Positions 21,465 to 31,777 of a stretch of DNA of 64,000 bases are shown here, piece by piece. Made by a program: the position numbers and the translations under genes. Each line of letters starts with the position of its first letter. Position 1 is the stretch's first letter. The notes under the pieces are model-generated. The model had not been told where the DNA came from and did no database searches. It was given only the letters and a program-made list of their open reading frames with translations. The DNA is from Aurifilum marmelostoma (taxonomy: Eukaryota > Ascomycota > Sordariomycetes > Diaporthales > Cryphonectriaceae), in NCBI GenBank assembly GCA_027559495.1, contig JAMXSV010000015.1, forward strand, positions 558,001 through 622,000. The letters are read 5' to 3'.

Positions 21465-24127
21465 TTACTGGACCTGGCTGACGATCTCAGACGCCCGCGA
21501 CAGCGACTCGACCATCTGCTGGCACTCCTTCCTCCGGCGGATCGTGTAGTCGCTCTCCTTGAGGAGTTCGTCCATCTCGCTTTGGCGGTACATGGTCGCC
21601 ATGAGCTCAGGCTGCATTGTATCCTTTGTGAACCTGTCAGGGGGGAGCATTCGGTTAGCACGGGCTGCATATCCTCTGACGACCAGCACGATATGGAAAC
21701 AACAGGTAGATGGGAGGATAAAGAAAGAAACATACTGCACAAGGGTCAACATGATGGCCTTGGGAACCATATCAATCATGGTCCTCTTGACAATGTTAAA
21801 GTACGAGGAGATGAGCAGCTTGATGACCTCGACCTCCATGGCCTCCCGGTCGGACAGGGTCCCCGAGGCCTTCAGCGATGGTGGTGGTGCCTCCATGGCC
21901 GCCGCCTTCTTCTTGTTCTTGGCCGCAAAGAAGCTGCCAAAGAAGCCGCTTCCCTCGTTGTTCAGGTTGCTGTCCGTCAGGCTCGGGCTGGCGGCGCGGG
22001 CGGGAGTCGATGACAGGGGCTTGCCCGTCTTGGGGTCGACTGGCACGGGCTTGGGGTTGTGGCGCTCGTTGACGATGGCCATGGCGCGGTGGCCGTTGAG
22101 GAAATCGGGGTGGCCAGTGTTGATGTAGCAGACCTCCATGGCCACCAGGTCCTTGACCAGCTTGTTGGTCGGCTCCATGGCCTTCTTAAAAAAGCTGATC
22201 ACTGTCCCGTGCATCTTCTCCTTGAGCGTCGGGTAGCGGCGGTAGAGCTGCTTGGTGAGCAGCTGCGTGAGGATGCGGACCAGCTCGTCGTAGACCAGGG
22301 ATACACACTTCAGGCTCGGCTCCTCCAGCCGCTTGATCTGCTGCTTGACGATCACCTCGAAAGCAGTAGTGCCGACGAAGAGTGCCGGAGAGGGACCCGA
22401 GGCGTTGTAGAGATATGTGCGGATCTGCTCGTCCTTGACCTGGTCGAAGGGGTCGATGGCCTTGACACCGTTGGAGTAGAGCTCGTGGAAGACGAAGCTG
22501 ATGCGCGCGCCTCCGGAGAGCTCCGTGCTCGAGAGCTCGTTGTTGTTGCCGTCCAGGACTGTCCGCCACTCGCTCGTGAACTCCATGATGATGTTCATGA
22601 CAATGTTGGCGCTGTTGCCCAGCAGCGAGGGCCCCAGGCTCTCGAGCTCTTGCGTGTACTTTTGCAGAGAACTCGCGATCCTGGCCTTGATGTCGGGCAG
22701 GGTCTGCTTGATGTGCATCATCAGGATCAGGTTGAGCTTGCGTGCCAGGTATGGTGTGCCGCAGTACGAGCTCTTGTTGCGGTAGGCCTTGTGGTTGTCG
22801 AAGAATGCACGTTCTGCCTCCAGAGAGGCATTGATGGGCTTCTTGTTGTCGATATCCCTCTGTCCTCTATTCACAACAGGCACGTATCCCATCCGCAATG
22901 GGATGATGCGGCCTGCCAGAATGTCCACCACATCGGTGCCCTCGTCCATCAAATCCACCTTCGTCAGGACACCGATCGTCCTCTGGCCCTCGGGGTCGAC
23001 CTCACGCGCCAGCTTGAGACCGTCCGAGTTGGCCAGATCAATATTTGCCGCGGTCACAGCCAGGATGATAGCGTTGGACTTTGTGATATACTTGAGGATC
23101 ATGTCCTTGATCTGCCTCTCAATGTCGCGCGGCTGGTCTCCCACAGGCACGCGCGTCAGACCAGGCAGATCTACGAGCGTCAAAGTGAGGACGTTGGGGG
23201 AGTATATGCGCAGGTTGATGGGGGCGGGAGAGATGCCGGCGTTCCGGCCGACCTTGGCTTCGGTCTCTCTGCTGATCTCATCCCGTATCTTGTTGAAGTC
23301 ATAGAACTTCTGCCCCGGGATGTGAAGGAACTCGCCCCACTCGTCGGAATTCGCAGCCTTGTCGGTGCTGCTCGCGATCTCTTCGGCCTGGCCGTTGGGC
23401 TCTCCGGTGGCGACGCGATTGATCAGCTGCAGGACGAGGGGCCGTCTGGTCACGATGCCTGAGCCTCGAGGTAGGCTAAAACAGGGTTGTCAGTTCTCCT
23501 TCTTCCCCCCTTGAATATGATGACGCCCCTCTCGCCAGCGCGGAGGAGTTGAAGCTGAAGTCTTGACGTACAAATCTCTGCCCACGATGTTTTCCAGCAC
23601 CGAACTCTTTCCGCTGGACTGACTGCCGACGACGACGATTTGAGGAAGGTCGATGGGGTTGTTGACGCCCACGGTTGTGAAGACATCTTGAAGTTTGTTC
23701 ACGAGCCTGATTTTGGACAGCATTAGTTCTGCATCCTGCGCGGCGTCCTCCTCACTGAGGGCTGAGAAAGCGGTAGAGTGTGACGGTAGTGTGCTGTCCC
23801 GACCAGAGGACGGACGAGGTTGGGCGCTGTCCTCCTCGTCAGGGGGTGGTGGTGGTGTCGCAGTCGCAACAGCACCCTCAGACTCGTCGAACGTGGACCC
23901 GTCCTCTTCAGACGCATCCGATTCCCTTCTAGCCGGAGCAGAACTCTGTCTCCTGCCAGGGAGAAACTTCTGCCAGGCCATTCTTCCAGTCCGAGGTAGC
24001 AGTTGTGCTTTTGTTGGGGGAGTAATGGTGGTGGTGGTGATGTTGCGCGACAAGGGGCAGCAGGGACGTACGTGATAAGGGCAGGATCAGAGATGCCGCC
24101 CGGCTGGGCGAGGCTGCCAGAAGACAT
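21465..24127 (-). CDS. vps1: Dynamin-related GTPase Vps1
   Basis: Four exons: 24127-24072, 23706-23572, 23475-21736 and 21633-21465. They give 699 residues, the usual Vps1 length. Family knowledge: Vps1 is a self-assembling dynamin acting in vacuolar protein sorting, endosome and Golgi vesicle fission, and peroxisome division. Motifs: G1 GSQSSGKSS, the G2 Thr in SGIVTRRP, G3 DLPG, G4 TKVD, a middle domain, an insert with FFGSFFAAKNKKKAAAM instead of a PH domain, and a C-terminal GED ending in RRRKECQQMVESL. The N-terminus ISDPALITLVNKLQDVF is restored only by splicing exon 1 to exon 2. Introns are 365, 96 and 102 nt. The first is exceptionally long and stays open in the exon 2 frame. Vps1 rather than Dnm1 was chosen from the N-terminus and the insert. 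The gene is convergent with the racemase. Confidence 0.93.
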
Positions 24128-25688
24128 GGTTGGTGATGACAGCGTGCCGGGTCGAACGGGTCGCGACAGGTGGTGAGCGTGGCTGAGGTTGACGATGCCT
24201 TTTGGAGGGGGGGGAGGGGGGAGTGTGGTTGTCTTGACGGGTTTGCGTTGAGAACTTGTCAGCGTTTCAGGGCGGGGGAGGGGGGCCGCTCTTGAGCTCG
24301 CGTGTCGCTGTCAGATGCAGGTATGGCCTCTCGGGATGTCAAGAGGGACAGAGGAGGAGTGCGATGAGCAGAGTGATCAACAGAGTTTGTCGCAGTGCGC
24401 CGCCGAGAAAAAGGTGAGTGGTTGTTGAGCTGAAGCTGGGAGAGTTCCAGGGTGCAACGGGCGGTCACAAGTGCAGGCATTCCACTAGCGGGCATTGACG
24501 TACCAGCCTTACCATAAACTGCCTCACAGGCTGTTGGGCATGGATAATACTGGGTCCCCTGGGCCCTCGCTGGGCTCCTGCAGAAAGCCACTGTGGCTGG
24601 TGGTGCTAACTGTAACTCACCTAATCGGATAAGGGGGTTTACGCGTATACATGCCTGACAACATGCTGTAGCTTCTGACTCACGACCTCGCTCTCACACG
24701 CCAGCGCGTCTTCAGCGGCCTCCACCGTCAGACGGCCTCGTCAGAGGCGACGCACTCAAACCGCCGCTAAATATATCTCAGGCATAGTACTCATTCATTT
24801 GATGACCCGAGGACAGAGCAGCTGCCTAACCTCATGGATCGAAACGTGGCCAAGGGATAATGGATTAATCTCCTTTGCGGGAGGGGAAGGAAAGAAGAAG
24901 AAAAAAGAAAACGGCAGGGAGTGACTGCATTTCGAACTCAGTCAAGTCTTGCTGTGGGTGTCAAACATGATAATTTCATCTCGTCTGAGCCTATGTCTAG
25001 ATAGCTAAGCTACAGGTGTCTGGGTCAAGGACGATCCCCTCAAAGTGGTCCGGACACTCTCTGTCGTGTTCGTTCGTCCTGTGCTAGCCTCAGTTCCTCT
25101 CCGTGAGTTCTTCGAGTGAGGATCGCCTCCTGTGGCTCCGATTGCCGCTTCCGTCACGTCTCTCCTCCGTAAAGTCTATTCATAAAGTTGACATCCACTT
25201 GGATGGGAAAACGCCAGCGATCCTTCTCCTTGGGAAAGGGTACCGCTGATCTGGGTTGAGGGGTAGTTATGGCTCCTGGCATCCCTCGTACTCCTGCAAA
25301 TGATGTCCCAAACCATCTTCTAGGCGCCGGAACCGGTGCAAGTGTGTATCAGTGTTTTCGAGGTGTTCATCAACCCCGTCCAAAAAGAAAAGAAAAATAT
25401 TAACAGGAGGGAATACATGAAGTCGTGCTGGTGATTTCGTCGGTGGTTCTTCTATAGCTCCCGCTCTTGTGCGATGTGCCGCCCACAGTACTCACCTCCC
25501 GAGGCTGGAGCTGGGATGGCATGCTTGACGTGAGAAAGCCGAATTGGTACTTGGCGAGCGAGAAGTGACTGATAGGGCTGATGGGGCTATGGTCGCCATC
25601 CTCATAGTTGACATGTTCGAGATTGTCAGGTCGAGAAATCCGTGGTTGTCCCAGGGTCGGCTACGATGAAAGACAGCTACTAGTACTC
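24128..25688. other. Intergenic: vps1 promoter and gid7 3' region
   Basis: 1.56 kb between two minus-strand genes. A G-run lies just upstream of vps1 (24196-24215). A weak tRNA-like motif around 24915-25020 was not accepted. No convincing coding sequence. Confidence 0.6.
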
Positions 25689-28400
25689 CTAATCATCGCC
25701 TGTCCGTCCTGCACTGTGGCGCACATATGCTAACATTTGCTTGCGATTCTTGTTTGACCACCTGTAAAACTCTCATCAGAATGGGAAAAGTCTCTACAAT
25801 GAAGCTCAGAACCACGACTCACAGTTTGATCTTGGCATCGTCTCCGGCGGATGCCCACAGACACGGATCAGTTGGGCTCCAGTCTACAGCGTTGCACCGG
25901 GGGCTGTGAGCCTCGAGCTTTTCCACAAAGTGGCCGCTGAGCATGTGCCAAATAAAGACGGCGCCATCTATGACTTCTAGTCAGTTTCATCATGATTCTA
26001 TGTAAAAGGAGCCCAGCGAGACCCAGGAAGCGGAACCTGAACTGACCTTCAGAACCGCTAATGACAAAGCTCTCGTTCGCACCGCCCAGGTCGCTCCTGA
26101 TCGTGTAGTCGCCGCCGCGATGGCCCGTGTACTTCTGCACTGTGACTCTACTGCCAATGTTGATGAGCTGGGCCACGGCATCTTCTTTGTTGACGAGGAG
26201 GTATTTCGAATCCCTTGAGACGCGGATCGAGATTCCACGGCACGTCAGATCCAGGTCGTACCTCAACTCCCTGGTTTGGCAGTCGTACACATGTATGGCA
26301 TGCTGATCATCCGCGGCTACCAGCCAGCGACCATCTGGAGAAATGGCCAGATCACCGACCCGGAACTTTTTCGTCCACGTGTGAAGCTGCTCACCCCTAG
26401 CGCTCCACGTGCATATCGCATGCGACTTGTCAAAGCTGCCCAGGATGAAGGATGCGCCATCAGGAGCCCATACGCAACTACTGACCGGCTCACTCAGCCT
26501 TTTGGTTCGCTGGATGAGGGTCCCAGTCTGTGTCCAACAGTCAGCTTTCATTGCTCGAGCTTGAACATGTAGTGAAGAGGAACCTGGAGAGAAAGAGGTA
26601 GAAAATGAAGAAAAGAGGGGGATTAAAGGGGGGCCGGGGGGGAGGGGGAGGGGGAAGGGGGGGGGGGGAAATATCCAGTTCTCTGACCTTCAAATCCCAT
26701 ATGCTGGCACACTTATCCCTCTCACATGACACAAGCATGTTGTCATCAGGGCTCCACGCAAGATCCCCGACACCCTCGTCCATGGGCTCCTCTCCTCTCG
26801 CTTCCCTGTGGTCGTGACCTAGCTTGAAGACGAGGTCGAAAGTGCTCGTGTCCCAGATGTAGATGTGCTTGTCGGCACCACAGCTGGCCAGTCGCCTGCC
26901 GTCATTTGAGAAACGGATCTGCCAGACCTCACCAGGCTGGTCCAGCTCGCACAGGACCTCGTCTGGAAACAGTGTTGGGTCACAGACGTGGTCCGTGTAA
27001 AGTGACGGCGAGGTGGCGCTGGTATGCCACTTGCAGAGGTCTATCTGTCTGTCCTTGACTTGTTGCAAGAGGACTGCCAATCGGTGCTCGGGAAGCATGA
27101 CGGAAGGTGATATGCGTTCTGGAGGCCCAAGCAGTTAGCAATCTCGCAAGGACACGCCCTGGCAGCTGGAGAGACGAATAACCGGGAGTGTGAACGTACT
27201 CGACAGACTCGACAGTAAGTTGTGCCTAGACAGGCCACGGGCGCCGTCCCAATCCGCCTTTGCCTTGACGTCCTCTGCAGACTGGCACATAAGGAGTGAG
27301 GAGAGGAAGTGCAGCAGTTGGGGGTCCTGGCTCAGGGGGGTCAGTTCGGTCCGGAGGACGGAGAGAGCCTGCCTGTAGTCCCTCAGCTCCAGGAGCTCGA
27401 GATATTTCTGCTGCCGTATGGAGAACCTCATGGCGTCGCGACTAGACCCTTCCGTCAGCACCAGGCCGTTGCCGGACCTGTCCTGAGGATCACCAGCAGC
27501 CATAGCAGCACCCAGCAGGGACTGCTCCGCCTCGGCCCAAGAGCCGTTCAGCACCGCAGACCTGAACGCCGCAACCGCCGGGCTCTCCAGCTCATACCCG
27601 CTATCCCTGCTGACACTCTGAGCGGCCGAGTGGTACCCCATATCAGAGAGGGCTTGTATCAGGATGCGCGTAACTTCTTCTCGGTCGTGGCCGAAGTAAG
27701 GGGTGTTCGGGGCGGCGGCTCCTCCGCGAGACTCTTGTTTGCCATTCTGCAGGGACGAACCATTCAGGGAGGACGCGGTGGCCTTGTGTGTTCCATTAGT
27801 CGAGGGGCCCTGGAGAGATCGCTGTGGCGGCGGCCAGTCGCTGTTGAGCCCTCTGGAGGTTCCGTTTGATGAACTTGCCTCTCCATCTCCTTCAGCGGAC
27901 ATGCTGCCTCTGCGCCTGCGTTTAGGTCTCGGCGGGTCACTCGAGAAGCTGGTTGCGGGAGAGCTCGAGGAGCCCTGCGTGAAGTGCTCCTGGTCCTCCC
28001 CAGAGGCTGTCCGCTGCCTTCGCCCGAGTAGCTGACGGGGCGCGGTGGGGATGGTATTCGAGGAAGCCCCTTGCGCCCTGGCCCTCGGAAGCTGGTCGAG
28101 AGGAGGCAGCCTCAGGTGGTCGTTGCCGCTGAAGTCGACGTGCTGCTGCTGGTGCTGCGGCTGGGGGGCAGCAACGGCTCGGGGTTCGGATGGACCAGGG
28201 AGGACAGTGTCGGAAGGAGGGCGATGGCTCTGGGAGGTGGATGGGCTGTCGGAGGTGACCTGGGTATATACGGGGGGCGTAGCCGATGGGCGATTTGGTT
28301 CCGCCACGGCGTCTTCGGCGGGAGGACCTATCTCCCGCTGCGACCACGACCGCTCGACGGCGGCAGGATGATTTGGGGGATGGGGAGGAGGGGGGGACAA
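25689..28400 (-). CDS. gid7: Gid7/WDR26 subunit of the GID/CTLH E3 ubiquitin ligase; 5' end unresolved
   Basis: Exons: 28400-27200, 27118-26688, 26527-26047, 25967-25823 and 25761-25689, with introns of 81, 160, 79 and 61 nt. From 28400 this gives 776 residues. Order: a long disordered Pro/Ser/Gln region with basic PKRRRRG, then LisH/CTLH (HDREEVTRILIQALSDMGYH, then an AFRSAVLNGSWAEAEQSLL helix pair), then seven WD40 blades (HIYIWD, CASIWD, AICTW, AIHVYD, VFIWH and others). The protein ends KIKLWSNKNRKQM plus a short tail. Family knowledge: Gid7 is a CTLH scaffold that drives oligomerisation of the GID ligase, which degrades gluconeogenic enzymes in yeast. No ATG opens the conserved frame: 28400 is TTG, and an in-frame stop lies near 28460. 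A short upstream exon is expected; a candidate open frame lies at 28534-28779, but its junction could not be fixed. Confidence 0.87.
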
Positions 28401-30003
28401 GATGGGTGAGATGACGATACTGTGGGCGTTGCCGGTGAGGAGTCTACCTGTCTGTCAGGTCAGACTCGAGACAGACTGTGGTGGACAACCGAGGCTGGTG
28501 AGGGATGCGGTAGCAGGAGGCAAGCTGTTGTTGTTATTGCTGTGATATCAGGTCCGAGTGGGGAGGACCCAATGTGTTGGTGGATGTGAGGCTACCGTAG
28601 AGGATGCCGTCATTTGCAGCTCCGGGGGGGGGGGGGGGGTTGGCGCTGGTGTGGGCACCTATGCCTGAGACCTTCCTGGCTGCGGTGGCCCCTGGAGGAT
28701 TCACAGCGACAACAGCTCCGGATGCAGCGTCACGGGCGTCCTGACTCGGGGGTTTGCCTCGAAAGCAAGACTCAAGCACAAAGGGATACTGTAGACAACG
28801 GAGAAAATAGATGGTTTTCTTCCGAGAAATGATTTGTCAAAAGCGTGTTGTTGTTGTTGTCACGATCAAAGTCGAGGTCAGGCCAAGGTAGGTTGATCGT
28901 GAACGACTGTGGTGACCAGCTGGAAGAGTCATTATTATGTCGTGCGTTGTCCGGGCAGGTGGGGAGAGGGAGCCTAGGGGTATGCTGCCACTATGTACGG
29001 ATGCTGTGGTGCCCCCAGCACGTCCCCCCGTCAGGTGCTGAGCACCTGATGGAAACTACAGCAGAGGGGCCAGCCATACCCAACAGAGGGAAGCGGGGTC
29101 TGTATTGCTCACTGTTTGTTATCTCCAGCTCAGCCAGCCTAGGAGACAGATGCTCCTTCGTGATTCATGACTGCTTGATCTCTTGGTCTCCTGGGCAAAC
29201 TCGGCATTGACCAGCATCATCTGGACAATCGAAAAGATGACGATTGCAGCAGTCGAAACTACCAATGAAAGTAGTAATACTTCTCGACCACCCCCCCCCC
29301 TTTCCCCTTTCTCCAAACCAGTCTGCTATGTGTTGGCGTTGCCCTGCTGCCTTGTTCCCCCAAATATCCCCCCCCCCCCCCTCCTCCTCTCTCCTTTCCC
29401 CAAAAAGACAAGAAAAGAAAGGCAATCTCGAGGAGATGCTTATTTATTTGTCTCAAAACTTGCGTTGAACAGACCAGGACATTCCAGCCACAAAAGGTTG
29501 TTTCTGATGACTGATAGATTGACACGCTAGAAGTACTCGTGCAAGGCAACACGGCATGTGTGTGGGCACTGCCTTGCCAGCATGAAATTGATCTCTCTCG
29601 AACCTGTCTCAGGTTTTTGCCCAACACATTATGCATGGTTCTCCCTTCTGAGCCTTGAGAGGAATCACGGTAGCATTGCTGAGGTGGCTAGAGATGTTTT
29701 AGCCAACCCCTCCTCCTCACACAGCCGTCAAATGTGTGCCTCCTCGGCCGCTCATCTGCCGTGATCTCCCAACTACGCTCATGCCAACAACCACTTTGTC
29801 TTACGAAGCCATATAATTGCCGGTCGGTCGAGTGCGCCTCGCCTGTCCTTTTTCTTCGTCGTTCCTTTCTTTACTTCTTGTTTCTTTTGGCCTTGGCGCT
29901 TGCTTGAAACCTTATCATATGGTCGCTGAACTTACAAGGTGATCGGCCAAGTGTAGAGAGCCATAAAATCATCTGATCTGGAACCCCCATCAACCAATTA
30001 ACC
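28401..30003. other. Divergent promoter region of gid7 and the NDR kinase gene
   Basis: 1.6 kb that probably contains the missing first exon of gid7 near its left end. Long C-runs occur at 29291-29300 and 29371-29381. The last 60 bp before the kinase start are AT-rich. Nothing else is recognised. Confidence 0.55.
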
Positions 30004-31777
30004 ATGTCAATACCCGAGTTTTCCCAGGTGCCTGAGCGCAACCCGGATCGATATGGGCCGAGGGCCCGTCAGAACAGGGCAAAGTGCTCTCAACTGGCTG
30101 CAGACTTCTTCAAGGACAGCGTCAAGAGGGCTCGTGAACGCAACTCGAGGTCAGTCCACACAAGAACAAGGGCGCCGAGAGGGCCTCGGTGAATGAACTG
30201 GCTCGGCTGAGATCCTCGGGTGTGCAGACAGAGCGAGCTCGAGCACTCCCTGAGGGACCCAAGAGTCAGCCAGGAGGCGTTGTGGACCGGCGCAGGAAGA
30301 CAGGAGGCCAAGTACCTGCGGTTCCTGAGGACTCGCAACAAGGCCGACGACTATGAGGTTGTCAAGCTGATCGGGAAGGGGGCGTTCGGCGAGGTCAAGC
30401 TGGTCCGGAAGAAGACTGACGCCAAGATCTACGCCCTCAAGTCGCTCGTCAAGACCCAGATGATAGCGGGTGATCAGGTCGCCAGGGTCAGGGCAGAGAG
30501 AGATATCCTGGCCGAGTCCGACAGCCCTTGGGTTGTAAGACTCTACACGACATTTCAGGACACCAAGTTTCTCTACATGCTGATGGAGTTCCTGCCGGGA
30601 GGGGATCTTATGACGATGCTGATCAAGTATGATATCTTCAGCGAGGACATCACCAGGTTCTACATCGCAGAGATCATCATGGCCATCGAGGCGGTTCACA
30701 AGCTCGAGTTCATCCACAGGTTTTGTCCCCCGCAAGATTCGTCTGAACCCCAATGCTGTATCATGTACTGACAAATGATCACCAGGGACATAAAACCAGA
30801 CAACATCCTGTTGGATCGCGGAGGACACGTCAAGCTCACCGACTTCGGCCTCTCCACGGGTTTCCGAAAACTCCACGATAGTAACTACTATCACCAGCTG
30901 CTGAACGGCAGCGGTGATGTGCCGTCTCGCAACTCGCGGAACCTCAACCGGTATTCCGTCAATATCGACCAGATCAGCCTGACCGTCAGCAATCGAGCAC
31001 AGATCAACGAGTGGAGGAGGTCCAGGCGCCTGATGGCTTACTCGGCGGTCGGGACACCTGATTACATCTCTCCCGAGATTCTGACGGGGCAAGGCTACTC
31101 CTTTGATTGCGACTGGGTAAGAGACCCTTTGGTGCAACCCCGACAGTCGGTGACATGGTATGGGTGAGGTGCTGAATGGGTATAAAACACAGTGGTCTCT
31201 GGGGACGATCATGTTCGAGTGCCTCGTGGGCTGGCCGCCCTTTTGTGCGGAGGTCAGACAAGACGTCTACCGAAAGATTGTCAACTGGCAGCAGTGCCTC
31301 TACTTTCCAGGTGATGTACATATCAGTCGGTCCTCTGAGCACCTGATCAGAAGGTACGCTTCTTTCAATGCAGCTATGCCCTCTGCCCACTCTCACTCGC
31401 TCACGCCCACGTGCCCTCTCCTCGCATCTACCGACCTATCTAACATCAACACACGCACACTCAGCCTGGTCTGCAACTCCGAGTTCCGCCTAGGCCGAGC
31501 CGGCGCCGACGAGATCAAGAACCACCCCTTCTTCGCAGGCGTAAACTTCGACACCCTGCGCCGGTTCCGCGCCCCCTTCGAGCCGCGTCTCACCTCGGAG
31601 ATAGACACGGCCTATTTCCCCACCGAGGACCTGGAGCACCAGGCCGCGAGCGCCATGGACGTCGACGACCCCGGCGCCGGGGCCCTGCAGGCTGCACCCG
31701 AGCAGCAAGAGACGCCCGAGATGACGCTGCCGTTTATTGGGTACACTTTCAAGCGGTTTGAGAATAACTTTAGGTGA
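30004..31777 (+). CDS. NDR/LATS-family Ser/Thr kinase, COT-1/Cbk1/Orb6 type, short form
   Basis: Five exons: 30004-30149, 30228-30719, 30786-31116, 31193-31353 and 31465-31777. They give 480 residues with all phases in agreement (introns 78, 66, 76, 111 nt). The Mob-binding N-terminal region is FFKDSVKRARERN. Kinase motifs: GKGAFGEV, ALKSL lysine, FIHRDIKPDN, DFGLS. The NDR-type activation segment has basic RRSRRLMAYSAVGTPDY with its Ser retained; APE is replaced by SPE. The hydrophobic motif PFIGYTFKRF keeps its Thr. Family knowledge: COT-1/Cbk1 with Mob2 controls polar growth, hyphal branching and septation (RAM/MOR pathway). The N-terminal extension before the Mob-binding region is only about 30 residues, against a couple of hundred in COT-1, and several normally invariant kinase-domain positions differ. 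It may be a paralogue or a divergent COT-1. The donor of intron 2 (GTTTTG) is weak. Confidence 0.85.

Noticed and set aside
22059..23462. 467-codon open frame on the plus strand
   Set aside because: Antisense to the GTPase and middle domains of vps1, with no domain of its own.
24915..25020. tRNA-like sequence on the minus strand (GAGTTCGAAA motif, TAGCTTAGC A-box-like, T-tract after it)
   Set aside because: The acceptor arms do not pair, the D-loop is too long and the anticodon stem is imperfect; at best a decayed tRNA.
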